A DNA stretch of 64,000 nucleotides from Candidatus Gillettellia adelgis (GTDB lineage: Bacteria; Pseudomonadota; Gammaproteobacteria; Enterobacterales; Enterobacteriaceae), in NCBI GenBank assembly GCA_020541285.1, contig CP047043.1, forward strand, positions 1,302,001 to 1,366,000, read 5' to 3'. A program made the translations under genes and the position numbers. Within the stretch, counting starts at the first letter, position 1; each line of letters opens with the position of its first letter. The notes under the pieces were generated by a model. That model ran no database searches. It saw nothing but the letters and a program-made list of their open reading frames with translations, and was not told the origin of the DNA. This document shows positions 1 through 11,600 of this stretch, one piece after another.

Positions 1-58
1 CGTCTCTCTCCAACAGCATTATATAGTCTGTTTTTTTAACATCTTTTGGGGTATCCAT
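1..58 (-). CDS. Unidentified partial ORF running off the window edge
   Basis: Reading leftwards from an ATG at 58, nineteen codons stay open to the edge of the window. The translation starts MDTPKDVKKTDYIMLLERD, and the frame is also open for about a dozen codons upstream of the ATG. Its composition looks protein-like and is less AT-rich than the DNA after it. There is no convincing ribosome binding site. In Escherichia coli adk follows htpG, but this is not the start of adenylate kinase. I do not recognise the family, and it could be a relic or a chance ORF. Confidence 0.28.
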   Translation of the reverse strand, partial: MDTPKDVKKTDYIMLLERD

Positions 59-221
59 GTATTCAAGATAGTTAATACAAGATGCCCTATTTTTTTAAGA
101 AATAACTGATTAAATCAAACAGAGAGTCAATCGCAAATATTCATACAATATAAAGAAGATAAAGTGACATAAAGAAGCAATACGCTACTAATACATCAGT
201 TAGTAGCGCACAGATCTTACA

Positions 222-2093
222 TTATTCGGAGAGAAATTTATTAATTCGGGCGATAAATTGATTTGGATCCTCCAACGTACCCCGTTCTACCAGCAAAGCC
301 TGGTCAAGAAGCAATTCGATCCATTCAGAAAAGTCTTCGTTATTCACTACATTAGCGGCACGTTTGATCAGCACATGTTCCGGGTTCAACTCAAAAATAT
401 ATTTTATTTCTGGTGCTTTCTGACCTGCAGCGGCAAAAAGCTTGGCCATTTGCGTACTTATCTCTTCTGTACCTGTAATAACTACTGACGGGGTATCAGT
501 TAGTCGATATGTTAAACGCACATCCTTTACACGTTCACCTAAGAACGTTTTCACGCGCTCAATAAATGGTTCTAAATGCTTCGCAGCAATTTTTTGCTGT
601 TCAGTTTCATTTTCCAGTTTATGTAGCTCTTTATCAATCTTATTCACTGATTGAAATGATTTATTCTCGATTTCTGTCAAAGAACTCATCATCCATTCAT
701 CAATACGATCAGATAATAATAAAACTTCAATACCTTTTTTGTGAAATAACTCTAAATGTGGGCTGCTCTTAGCAGAAGCGTAGCTATCGGCAGTGATATA
801 GTAAATTTTTTTTTGTCCCGCGACCATACGGCTAACGTAGTCTTTTAGCGAGATGGTTTGCATTGCGCTATCACTGTGTGTGGATGCAAATCTTAGTAAT
901 TTAGCAATTGCCGCTTGATTTCCGCTATCTTCCCCAGGACCTTCTTTGAGTACCATGCCAAACTGTTGCCAGAATTTCTGGTAGTTTTTAGGATCATCGT
1001 GTGCTAACTTCTCTAGCATCTGTAGTACACGCTTAGTTAATCCTCTACGTATGTTCTGAGTTGCACGGTTATCTTGCAACATTTCACGAGAGACGTTTAG
1101 TGGTAGGTTATTAGAATCTATAATGCCACGCACAAAACGCAGGTAGTTTGGAATAAATAGTTCAGCATCATCCATAATAAATACACGTTGAACATATAAC
1201 TTAAGTCCGTATTTATGATCGCGATTCCACATATTCCACGGAGCATGAGATGGAATGTAAAGCAGACTGATATATTCTTGCTTACCTTCTACGCGATTTA
1301 GACTCCAAACTAAAGGATCCGTAACATCATGGGCAATGTGTTTATAAAACTCTTTATACTCTTCTTCAGTAATATCTGTCTTATTGCGAGTCCATAGAGC
1401 TTGTGCTTTATTAATCTTTTCCCAAGTGTACACAGTATCGTCTTCTTTTTTGCTCTTAATTTCTACTGGCAATGTGATATGATCAGAGTATTTACTAGTT
1501 ACTGAACGCAGACGCCAATCATCAAGATACTCGTCTTCACCTTCACGCAAATGTAGTGTGACATCAGTTCCACGAGTCTTTTTGATAATATCTGCAATAG
1601 TGTAGTCTCCCTCGCCAGTAGACTCCCAGTGCACTCCTTCATTAAAAGGAGCGCCAGCGGCACGCGTATGCACTTTTACATTATCTGCTACAATAAATGC
1701 AGAATAAAAACCAACCCCAAATTGACCGATAAGTTGACTATCTTTTACCTGATCAGAATGCATAGATTTAAGAAAAGCTTTAGTGCCTGATTTCGCAATA
1801 GTACCAAGGTTATCAATAACTTCTTCACGGCTCATACCAATTCCGTTATCAGAGAAAGTCAGTGTACGTTGCGCTTTATTATAAGATAAACGCACATGGA
1901 GCTTACCATCCCCTTCATACAACTCTGGCGAAGACAATGCTCGAAAACGTAGCTTATCAGCAGCATCTGAAGCATTGGAGATTAATTCGCGAAAAAAAAT
2001 TTCTTTATTGGAATATAAAGAATGAATCATCAAATGAAGTATTTGTTTTACTTCAGACTGAAATCTACGCGTTTCTTGACCTTTCATGCTCAT
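222..2093 (-). CDS. htpG: Molecular chaperone HtpG (bacterial Hsp90)
   Basis: Cytosolic ATP-dependent chaperone of the Hsp90 family, 623 residues against 624 in E. coli and collinear throughout. The N-terminal GHKL ATPase domain is intact: the [11 protein letters not shown] helix with the catalytic Glu, the DNGIGM nucleotide motif and the [11 protein letters not shown] lid segment. The middle domain keeps [10 protein letters not shown], and the C-terminal dimerisation domain ends in [17 protein letters not shown]. Two ATGs compete (2093 and 2087, reading MSMKGQ). A GAGGTGA Shine-Dalgarno lies 6 nt before the first and 12 nt before the second, so 2093 is preferred, although E. coli starts at the MKGQ position. 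In E. coli recR precedes this gene; here only a faint relic of it is visible upstream. Confidence 0.98.
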   Translation of the reverse strand: MSMKGQETRRFQSEVKQILHLMIHSLYSNKEIFFRELISNASDAADKLRFRALSSPELYEGDGKLHVRLSYNKAQRTLTFSDNGIGMSREEVIDNLGTIAKSGTKAFLKSMHSDQVKDSQLIGQFGVGFYSAFIVADNVKVHTRAAGAPFNEGVHWESTGEGDYTIADIIKKTRGTDVTLHLREGEDEYLDDWRLRSVTSKYSDHITLPVEIKSKKEDDTVYTWEKINKAQALWTRNKTDITEEEYKEFYKHIAHDVTDPLVWSLNRVEGKQEYISLLYIPSHAPWNMWNRDHKYGLKLYVQRVFIMDDAELFIPNYLRFVRGIIDSNNLPLNVSREMLQDNRATQNIRRGLTKRVLQMLEKLAHDDPKNYQKFWQQFGMVLKEGPGEDSGNQAAIAKLLRFASTHSDSAMQTISLKDYVSRMVAGQKKIYYITADSYASAKSSPHLELFHKKGIEVLLLSDRIDEWMMSSLTEIENKSFQSVNKIDKELHKLENETEQQKIAAKHLEPFIERVKTFLGERVKDVRLTYRLTDTPSVVITGTEEISTQMAKLFAAAGQKAPEIKYIFELNPEHVLIKRAANVVNNEDFSEWIELLLDQALLVERGTLEDPNQFIARINKFLSE

Positions 2094-2151
2094 TGATCAC
2101 CTCAAAACAAGAGTTACAAAAACCACAGAATATACAGAATATATAAATACT

Positions 2152-2178
2152 ATATGTAAATACGCATAATGTTTCAAA
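2152..2178 (-). promoter_or_regulatory. Possible sigma-32-like promoter for htpG
   Basis: On the minus strand TTTGAAA (2178-2172) resembles the heat-shock -35 CTTGAAA. About 12 nt later TTACATAT matches the CAT and last T of the -10 consensus CCCCATNT. The site lies roughly 60 nt before the htpG start. htpG is a classical sigma-32 gene in E. coli, so the position is sensible. The -10 is weak and the surrounding DNA is AT-rich, so a chance match is quite possible. Confidence 0.3.
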
Positions 2179-2221
2179 CAATTAACGGACCATTTAGAAT
2201 TATTGACAATCTGAATAATTG

Positions 2222-2345
2222 TAAAAAATCAGCGTGATCGTCTAATATCTAACCAGCATGCATACTGGTATACTACTACTCACTGTAGTAATTCTAGCGA
2301 ACCTTGATATAACATATAACATGTAAAATCCCTATCTCATAAGCC
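2222..2345 (-). pseudogene. recR: Probable 3' relic of recR
   Basis: In one minus-strand frame this stretch reads GSLELLQ-stop-VVV. It lines up with the C-terminal GGELEMVDGTTL segment of RecR, the recombination mediator that directly precedes htpG in E. coli. The spacing to htpG is also as expected. Frame is lost on both sides and stops interrupt it. The call rests on a short weak match plus synteny. Confidence 0.3.
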
Positions 2346-5300
2346 TGCATCGATATGCAGTGATTTTATAGTAAAAATAAAACCTCGTGACCGCAAGATC
2401 ATGGAACCTATTGGTTTTTCAAATCAATAAATTCATCTCATACTAGGGTGGCGAATCATTTTGCCTGTCACCCCTGAATTTCTAAAACATATTATGTAAG
2501 TATACAACTTTAACATGACAGTTGAAAACATTCAGAATTTTAGCATATTTGCTACCACTTAATTAGGCGTGCACACACCAACACTTAAAATTCCTACGTC
2601 TTTAGTACACTTAATCCATAGGTTATTTAAATGCCACTACTCGGTTAGACTAGACACACTGCTTCTTACGGTAAGATCGTAGCTAGCACAGATATGATCA
2701 ACAATGTTATCAACATGAATACATCTATATGTAGGACACAAATCATTGACCTGGCAATGCTCGACAGGCAATTAGTATATTAAAAACCTGGCATCAATAT
2801 GATAAAATTGTTATAATCTACACTTAGTAACCATTGAAAATTACTAAGTGAATACGATTTCTTCAAAAAGAAATTTTTGAGTTTTACGTTTATTAAAAAT
2901 AATATTCTGTCTGCTTTATAGAATTGTATTGTCAATATTTCTTCATTCATACTAAGTCTAGTAACATTATGGCGATCGAGATAAAAACTACTTATATAAC
3001 GTCGCACAACTAACTAAGTGATATTTATCATATCATCTACTTCATTGTAAAAATTACACTGTTTTATAAAAATGAGGTTATTCAAATTCGAATATCTTAA
3101 CATATAATATATCATTAAATAATCTATATCTCTTCTATTTTAAGTATCGGAAATATCTGAAGATAATCCATCGATAAAAACAATATAATAATATTTCAAT
3201 AAGAATGCAACTCACCTACATAAAAGCATTTGTGAATTATAGAGCGATTGACGTTCAATAAATCGACTTTGCATGTCTCTTAGGAGAAATAATTATTAAT
3301 ATTTTAAAATCTTCGTACCATTAAACGTCTATCCAGCTTCGCCATTATTAATACTGCCAACACGTTAACTCATTACATTTGAAAAATGTATATTATACAG
3401 ATTATATAATCCATATTAGTAATAAATGCTCTGTTGCAGAAGAACCAAAGTTAGCAAAGTAGTAATTAATACCATAAAGAAAATATTATAGTACCTTCAC
3501 ACGATCTCTACAATATCTCTTTTATTTACTTTGAATGTTAAAAGAACGACGAATACATTTCTTATCGACGGATGAGTCTGATGCAACTTTACTAAAAGTT
3601 TACATCAAGATTTTGACATAACGCTGCATTATATAGATTACAGAGCACCCGGTAAGCACAAAAATTAATCAGCAACATCAATGCATCTGTAAACCTTTAT
3701 CTTTTAAAGATAAAAGATAATACTTTCTGAATTATCCATAGAGTATATTCTAACTGATTCATCCTTCGATATACAGGTTAATCTTTGAATGTAACAGTGA
3801 ATAAAGTCATTACTTTACCTATTTTAATAAAGAACAGAAGATTTTATAAAGTGCACTAAACTGCATTTAACTGATGGCAAGTAAGGCGAAAACTAAAGCT
3901 CGCTACCATCATTAAAATGCACCTAAACACTCTAATTATCGCGTAAGATAACCCATAAATAATCTTAAATCTACACTCTTATACTGCGCTATACAACTGT
4001 ATATAGTTTTTTGTACTTCCTCAGATAGTGTAGGTAATTCATCAAAATAATACTAAAGTAAAATAACTGGCAATTTTCTGTTTTAGCTATTAATAAAATA
4101 TTAGATAAAATAACAAACAAAATCGTTGCTATTACACTATCTCCAATACTCTACTGTATACTCGTTAGTCTTGTGATATTTTGTAATATTCATGATATTC
4201 ATCATAGCTAGCGCTAGCATTGATCTATGATCAATCTTAACCGAATGACAATCTAATTAACATTAATCGCTCCACCATGTTAACCGCTATACTCACTGAA
4301 ATATATGATTATTTTTGTTTATCGTATATCAACTTATTGGAAGTTTCTACTATAACAATGCCAATAATCAATGTAATATCACTACATACTACTATCATTA
4401 TTTTATTAGACGAGCAAATATCTTCTAAGGATAGAAGTGTTATATTAATAAACCACTTAAATAATTTGACTTGATTATTCTCATTACACCACACAACACA
4501 CCTAATATCAATGTTAGGAGCATTTAAGATGTAACACTAATTTTTTATATTTCATACCCTAAATTCTTGGAGGCTAGTCCCGAGATTTAAATGTCGTACA
4601 ACGAAGAGTATGCATATACTGATAATAGTGTAAGGTATAGTGAAGTGTTTAATAACACAGATGACAAAGCAGAACATTTAAAGATCCTTAGATCTGCAGG
4701 ATAATTAAGTATCGCCGCTTTTCTTAAAAACGCTATATCTTTATGCTACATCCTTATTGTATGATTAAGAAAGTTACATTCATTGCCTAGCACTAGAACT
4801 TGCAGCATCTATAACACAGATGACATCATTATCCTTAAATGAGACCTATTTTATCTTCTAAGCTAGCACTCTAATATAATTAGTATGGCATGTACCATTA
4901 TGCAGCTCCTGTACATCATCACGTTAGCGAATACTTTGATGCAATAAAACTAAAGAAACTTATAAAAACTATAAAAATCTAATCAAACAAAATAATCATA
5001 TCTGGTTTTCTGATAGTATCATCTGACACAGAAATAAAACTATAATATAAATTAATACTAATCGAAAACACTCAAACAGTATTAACTGACAACAATGATA
5101 TATATTTGCAAAGTATTCACACCGTAAACTTAGATGACACAACTCCTACAGCAATATGTAGGATGTAACATTCTCAAAATATAGAATTTATTAATTTATT
5201 ACGATATGAGACGTTAATTAGATAATAAAAGATACACATATTTCTCAATAAAAACAGATGATTGCTATCAACACTAGTAATGACTGTTTGCTAGTGATGC

Positions 5301-6676
5301 ACATAGAGTATAATTGTCTGTCCTTTTCATACGAAACAACAAATAAAAAAGTTTTATATCGATGAAATAAATACTATAACGAGTTTTTACTATTCGAAAG
5401 ATATGTCGACGATTCATTAACCATTTCTAATAGAACACATTAACAAAACTGCATGGAACCTTCACAAATGATCACTAAAATTCGATACTAAAGAATGAAA
5501 GTTTCATATCATTAAATATCTATCTAATATATCTAAAAGTATAATCACACTATAATTACAGAATACATAAATCTGTAATTAATATACACTGTGTTCCTTT
5601 TTTCACTGCAAACTGCATATTAGTTATGCGTAGTATCAACTGGACAAAATCATATCTATCAGCGAACAAAGTGAAAAGTAAACTAACACATATATCACTT
5701 ACCGTACAACCAGTATACTTAATTACTATAAAATACCAAGCTAGTGACCACCGAGTTCTCTGAAGCGTTTAAATAAACGATTTTGTATATTTGATATTTT
5801 CTGCAGCTACTCTGTATACTTCATACAGAGCATGTTTATCTAATTTAGTAAACTAGATTGTTAGTGCGATACAATACCATATAAAATGTATACACAAAAA
5901 AAGAAAACACGATTTTTGAATCTAATCAAAGTCATAGCGTATCAGTTATAAAAAGACTTTTGAATGTATAAGCGTAACAAGCAAGGTCATCATAGCAGCA
6001 CTATCTTGTTATGTCTTTATTCAGGCATACTCAGTAAAGATTTGCTTAATTATCATAAAAAATACATGATACATAAGGCAGAACAACAATAAATAATTAT
6101 AGTACTATTTTCCTTGATTCACACGACTGCCTAATTTACACAACCTCCTAACATTATAAATACTAAAATAACAAAGAAGATAGCATTTTGTAAAATACTG
6201 ATTACCCTCGTGCAGTATAATAGTTATATATGAAGTGGCTATAAGTAATCAAGACACTACTAAACCGCAGCCTCAAAAGAATCAGGATAATACGGATAGA
6301 ATATTTAAATGAACGCTTACAGCATTGTAGTGATTTTGGCTAGTTTACTTGTTTACGCAAGTAAAGTTATACTAAATAAAGTTTTTATATCAAAATCATA
6401 TGTGTTGTATCTCTTCTATCTTAGTTGGGTTACTAACTAATAAGCGTTCTTCAGGAACTATCTGTTTCACCTCGTCATAACTCTTATCATTAATAATAAT
6501 ATTCTATTTAGAAACGCAGATACCTTAACTGCTTACCATAGAAATATTAAAATAACCAAGCTATTTTGATCATTTATATCACTGAGTAATGTTTTTCACT
6601 ACGTACGAAGCTTATTCTGAATAACTAAATTCTGCGACATTATTATTAGAAGAAGGCTTGAGCTAACATAGCATAT
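2346..6676. other. Long AT-rich non-coding stretch, no intact gene
   Basis: About 4.3 kb with stops in all six frames and no ORF with recognisable protein character. In E. coli dnaX, ybaB and recR lie upstream of htpG, so part of this may be their decayed remains, but I could not align any segment beyond the recR tail. Several short perfect hairpins occur: 9-bp arms at 3694-3717, 8-bp arms at 5810-5830, 10-bp arms at 5553-5581 and 8-bp arms at 6344-6365. I see no tRNA or other RNA gene. Confidence 0.7.
5553..5581. repeat. Perfect 10-bp inverted repeat in non-coding DNA
   Basis: Arms TAATTACAGA and TCTGTAATTA flank a 9-nt spacer. No gene lies within 1 kb on either side, so it is not an obvious terminator. 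It may be one of several such hairpins in the deserts, or chance in AT-rich DNA. Confidence 0.4.
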
Positions 6677-6699
6677 ATGATGTAATATTATCACATCAT
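6677..6699. promoter_or_regulatory. Candidate Zur (zinc uptake regulator) operator
   Basis: A 23-bp dyad with outer arms ATGATGT and ACATCAT, imperfect at only one symmetric pair besides the centre. Its 17-bp core ATGTAATATTATCACAT differs at three positions from the gammaproteobacterial Zur-box core ATGTTATAATATAACAT, as I remember it. It lies 170 bp before the metal ABC transporter ATPase gene, where a zinc-responsive operator would be expected. No zur gene is in this window. Confidence 0.45.
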
Positions 6700-6868
6700 A
6701 CATATTGTCCTTCTTTACATTAGTTATGAAACTAACATCAATATCTCTATATTATACTGCATCATCATTAAACACCTTATTTACCGCATCTGCAGTACTA
6801 CGCTGCGGGATTTCCATTATACTATTAGTCTTATTGTGGCTCGGGATTCATTGGGCGGTATCGTTACC

Positions 6869-7582
6869 ATGATTACCCTAAAACAGGCTAAGATTGGCTA
6901 TGGCCGTATAGCACTTTTCCCACCTTTAAGTGGCCATTTTATTACTGGTTCTCTCACGGCGGTTATTGGCGTGAATGGCGCAGGAAAATCTACATTGCTG
7001 AAGACTCTGGCGGGGTTGCAGAAACTCCAAGGTGGTAGTTTGCATTTCAACACTAACGATTTACCACATATTGCCTATTTAGCACAACAAACAGAATTCG
7101 ATCGTCAATTCCCAATCTTAGTTAGCGATTTAGTCGCCATGGGAAATTGGAAAAAGAATGGTATTTTCGGCGGGTTAAGTAGACATGCATTACAACACAT
7201 AATCCAAGCCTTAGAGTGTGTAGGTATGACCGCTATGACCAATCGCCCCGTAGGCGAGCTCTCTAGTGGCCAGTTACAACGAGTATTATTTGCACGCCTA
7301 TTAGTACAGCAAGCCCCATTAATTTTGCTAGACGAACCTTTTTCTGGCATCGATAGAACGACTACTGCACTATTATTGCAGGTGATCAAACAACTGCACC
7401 AGAAAGGACGAACTTTGATTACTGTACTACATGATATGTCAATGGTAACTAATCATTTCCCACAGGTACTACTATTAACTCAACAGTACTATAAATGGGG
7501 AGATACTCATCAGGTTTTAGAGCATATTCAGACGTTGCATACTACCAATCAACCTGCATGCCAAATAGCGATCGCACCATGA
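6869..7582 (+). CDS. Zinc/manganese-type ABC transporter, ATP-binding subunit (AztA/MntB-like)
   Basis: Cytoplasmic ATPase of a metal ABC importer of the ABC-3/ZnuC-MntB group, about 237 residues from the ATG at 6869; a GTG at 6836 would add 11 unsupported residues. Walker A is GVNGAGKST, the signature is LSSGQLQRVLFAR (LSSGQ for the usual LSGGQ), Walker B is LILLDEPFSGID, and the switch His lies in VLHD, so it should still hydrolyse ATP. The sequence resembles the AztA-type proteins more than E. coli ZnuC. Its stop overlaps the permease start as ATGA, so the two are probably translationally coupled. A possible Zur operator lies upstream. The usual third gene, the solute-binding protein, is decayed downstream. 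The metal (Zn or Mn) is inferred. Confidence 0.87.
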   Translation: MITLKQAKIGYGRIALFPPLSGHFITGSLTAVIGVNGAGKSTLLKTLAGLQKLQGGSLHFNTNDLPHIAYLAQQTEFDRQFPILVSDLVAMGNWKKNGIFGGLSRHALQHIIQALECVGMTAMTNRPVGELSSGQLQRVLFARLLVQQAPLILLDEPFSGIDRTTTALLLQVIKQLHQKGRTLITVLHDMSMVTNHFPQVLLLTQQYYKWGDTHQVLEHIQTLHTTNQPACQIAIAP

Positions 7583-8436
7583 CACTAATATCACTATTTT
7601 TTGATCCCTTTATGTCCGTTGGCGTTATACGTCGTGCACTTATGGCTTGTCTAGCACTATCGCTTAGTATCACACCACTAGGGGTTTTTTTATTGCTACG
7701 ACGTATGAGTCTTGTTGGCGATGCACTCTCCCATGCAGTATTGCCTGGTGCGGCGATTGGCTATTTAATTTCCGGTATGTCGTTAGTGGCAATGGGAATT
7801 GGTGGATTTATCGCGGGGCTAGCGGTCGCTATGTTATCTGGGTTAGTTAGCCGACGTACACCATTACAGGAAGACGCTAGCTTTGCTGGATTATACCTTG
7901 GATCTCTCGCGTTAGGTGTGACGCTAGTATCACTACGCGGTTCCAGCATTGATCTGCTGCATATGTTATTTGGTTCCACTTTATCAGTAGATACTCATGC
8001 TATTCTTATGATTGGTACAATAGCTAGTCTTTCATTACTAACATTGTCAATATTATATCGCGCATTCGTTATTGAAGCTTTTGATGCGACGTTCCTACGA
8101 GTTAGTTCACCTCATTGGCTAGCGATAATACATGGACTATTTCTAGCACTAGTAGTGCTAAATCTAGTGGCTGGTTTTCAAGTCCTAGGTACTTTGATGT
8201 CAGTAGGCCTGATGATTTTGCCAGCGGCTAGTGCACGTTGCTGGACATGTAACTTACAATACATTCTGGTAGTAGCAATGGGGATTAGTATGCTGTCTAG
8301 CTTAATTGGACTGGAATGGTCATATTATGCTATAGTGCCTGCTGGTCCAGCGATCATACTGAGCGCTAGCATAATTTTTGTGATTTCAATTTTATTCGGA
8401 ACATATGGAGGATGCTGCTTCTACGTGCGTCATTAA
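7579..8436 (+). CDS. Zinc/manganese-type ABC transporter, permease subunit (ABC-3 family)
   Basis: Inner-membrane permease of a metal ABC importer, about 285 residues with eight or nine hydrophobic segments. The family motif RRMSLVGDALSHAVLPGAAIGYL occurs near residues 35-57; I cite it as RRMSLVGDALSHAVLPG. The later GTLMSVGLMILPAASAR segment is also typical. The start at 7579 is chosen because it overlaps the ATPase stop as ATGA; a frame open back to 7495 only overlaps the ATPase gene. The C-terminal reading ends YGGCCFYVRH, where relatives read YGGLLRRR, so the last residues may have drifted. An ATG at 8412, behind a GGAG, would have begun the binding-protein gene, now a relic. Confidence 0.87.
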   Translation: MTLISLFFDPFMSVGVIRRALMACLALSLSITPLGVFLLLRRMSLVGDALSHAVLPGAAIGYLISGMSLVAMGIGGFIAGLAVAMLSGLVSRRTPLQEDASFAGLYLGSLALGVTLVSLRGSSIDLLHMLFGSTLSVDTHAILMIGTIASLSLLTLSILYRAFVIEAFDATFLRVSSPHWLAIIHGLFLALVVLNLVAGFQVLGTLMSVGLMILPAASARCWTCNLQYILVVAMGISMLSSLIGLEWSYYAIVPAGPAIILSASIIFVISILFGTYGGCCFYVRH

Positions 8437-8650
8437 TAGTGATTTTTATAGAAAAGGCATAAATATTCACTTATTACTACTAATAGTCACGACTCTTTTA
8501 TTTTACTGATTCATAGTAAAAAAGATCTGCTGTGCTGCTAGCAGCTCCATTATCCTAAATAATATTATCAAACAAGTCAACGGAAGCCTTTTAAAAGTTC
8601 AGAGGTTATGAGGTACAGCGACAATATATGCTTTTAAAGCTATACCAAAG
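8412..8650 (+). pseudogene. Relic of the metal-binding (solute-binding) protein gene of the ABC importer
   Basis: An ATG at 8412 overlaps the permease 3' end and opens MLLLRASLIVIFIEKA, which resembles the start of a signal peptide, then stops. From 8537 the reading SIILNNIIKQVNG lines up with SILGDIVKQVGG-type segments at the N-terminus of zinc/manganese binding proteins. This is followed by conserved Val, Leu, Gly and Pro positions, interrupted by a TGA. Position, strand and overlap all fit the third gene of this transporter. No further homology is visible beyond about 8650. Confidence 0.5.
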
Positions 8651-11600
8651 AACACATTATCATGATAGAATCATGTGATATATGTTTTCAGATAAAGCAC
8701 ATAAGGTAACGTAATCGCTAAATTAACACTGCAAATTATTAAGTCGGTTAACCACTCTGTCTAAAGGGTTGACATATTACAAATATATTATGAACGCTTA
8801 TAAAAATAATTAGCCATGACAGATTAAATCATATGAAACAATAAAACACAGTACGATTAAAATAGAAAACACGCTATTTATCTCCAAGCTGAGAAGATGT
8901 TAATTGATATTTTTAATAAACACGAAGTATTCCCAAAAATCCAAAACAATAAACCAGCAGAAGTGCATCTAACTATTGGTCGTGTTAAGGAAAACCCAGC
9001 TACTATTTAATTAGCGCTAAGATCTCCTTACTTTAGCGATAACATAAATCACGTTCTCTTGTTTTTAGTTGTCTAATAAGACTGTAGTTAATTTTTAAAA
9101 TATAGCGAGCGTGATGCAATAAATTAAGCAAATAAGGATTACTGCCTGTTTTATAAATATATACTAATCCGCAGTGCATTCAAAAAAGCAGTAACAATAA
9201 AACAAAATCAGAATTTAAAAGTAGATCTACAGGTACAGTCTAGCATAGACTATCTAGCAACGATCTATATGTAAATATAATTTCCTATTTATATTAAACA
9301 GTATGTAGTGAGACTGATTACGCTCAGTGGTATAAAAGGTAAATAGCATATTGCAACTTTATTGTTATAAACTCTATTAAGTCGAAAAAGGACATGATGA
9401 TTGATCGTATCTTGTGATAATAGTGTTTATATTTTCCAATTTTATAAAAAAGATCTTAGTTATTATATTCTTCTCTTTTACAGAATAACTGTCCTGACTA
9501 TAAAATATGACATATTATCATACGAATTCTCTTGATGAGAACTATTCTTTTCTGCCAGGAGAAGAGATTGATTCTACCGATTACGCTATAGAAAACTGCT
9601 ATAATATGAACGGCAGCTGTTTTATTGATATTACTTTAAAATCTCGCTATTAAATTAATACTCTAAATCTATTGTGTTATCCTGTAGTTTGAATGATATA
9701 ATAATTCTATAGCCCTACCGGTGTTTATAACGAATAAACATTTTTCTGGATTTCTACAAAACGCTATACCGGAAAATCCACTATAAATCTTCTAACTATC
9801 TACAGCACTTACCCATTACATGACAAGTCCAGTAATAGTGATTTTACTCCATCCTTTGATTTAAAACGAATAAAGCTCAACACTACAAAACATACCGAAT
9901 ACTTATTCCTCTAGATCTGAAGAATCACATTCTTTCACCAAACCTAACATGTCTTATTCAACCGCGCATTATGCGTAAAAATTTTAGAAATTTTAATATT
10001 TTGATCACCGTTGCTTTTTTATATATGCATTAACAATACATAAGTGACTACTTTGTTAATTAGATAATTACTTAAGAAGTAATTTCAATCTCCTGAATTG
10101 ATAGTCATCAATATAGCACTGTTAGTAATAGAAATACTACCACTAGAATTTTAGACGGTTACTATCGATAAAGTATAACGATTGTACACCGCAACTATAG
10201 GGTATATTAAAAATAACACTTAATTCAGATAATACGGATTAGACATGACTGTTCTACATTTATCCACTGTCAAAAATCTCTTACTAATCTAGTATATAAA
10301 TAGCCTATACTTTTATAATCAAAATTATCTTTAATTTAATTTCTAACTCACCTCCACCTCGTACGTCATTCATATACTGTTCTGGAAATTAATAAATCTT
10401 CTCCTTAATATTCAGTAAGAGATATATCAGTATACCTCTCTGACTATTGTATTACTCCATTATGATACGCTTAATATTATAATATGACTAGCATATATGC
10501 TGATAAAGCATTTATGATACGTATGGTTATCATGAACCGATGCCATACCAAATTTTCTAATTGCTATCTAATGACGTATCAGCATTCTTCTTTGTCAGAT
10601 AGATACTATTCACTAATAGTATAGGTTCTTTATTCTAGCCTACCACATTTTCAGCATTTCGAAAATTTATAAAAATATATTGTGTATTTATATAGTATAT
10701 CTTCGGTATACTCGAGAGTTCTCTGTAACCACTATTATTACGATACAGATATAAAGTATACTAAAATATCAGATATCCTACTATGCATTACTATTTAACA
10801 GAAACCCATATAGTTAACGGTAGTTCATTCATTAAACACCTAAAATGTTGCTATTATATTATCTACAGATCAATGACATTAACCCAGGCGTTATTGTAAA
10901 CCTTACTTAATGATACTCGAGGCATTCACGGACTCTCTTATACAAAAGAGTCTTCTTAAAAAGTAAAGATTTCTAGTAACACGCCTACGTTAAGATCTCA
11001 GTCAATTGCATAACAGTGTTCTTACATTATATATTTATTATTGTGATCGCTACAAATATCAGTGTTCAAGTTACTCTCCTCTTCCTATTTCTAGTAGAAT
11101 ATTCAATTTTTATAGTTATGAGATAAATTATACTCATGCGGAAAAGTATTTTAAATGGTTCCTCGTATCACAATAACACCCAATTTCTTACAATCGCAAC
11201 ATGTTAAGTTTATTACACGACTTCCTCGACTATACAAAAAACGTTTGAAAGTTAAACATCGCGATACTCCATACAGAAAACTAGCTGCTTCCGTAACGAC
11301 AAAATCGTCGCAGTATTGGATACACTAGTTATTTATTTTCCTCAATCTATTCGCTAACTATACACAGCGTAGCAATAAGTCTATAGAATAGACAGCGATA
11401 GCTTACAATGATCGCTAGATTTTTATTGTTTCTGCTTGACTAGCAAAATTACACCCTCCGACGAATAAATTGACGAACAATATTCTCAAGGATTCTTTTT
11501 TCTTAGGCAAAACTATAGTTCTAATAGACTATCTACAGCGCTCTTATTCGCATAGAATTCCAGTACAGTTTCCATCGGCGCACAAATCTCACGGTAGATG

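Noticed and set aside
2780-3007. A 75-codon minus-strand frame
   Set aside because: AT-driven composition (Lys, Ile, Asn, Phe, Tyr), no ribosome site and no resemblance to recR, ybaB or dnaX, which might be expected nearby.
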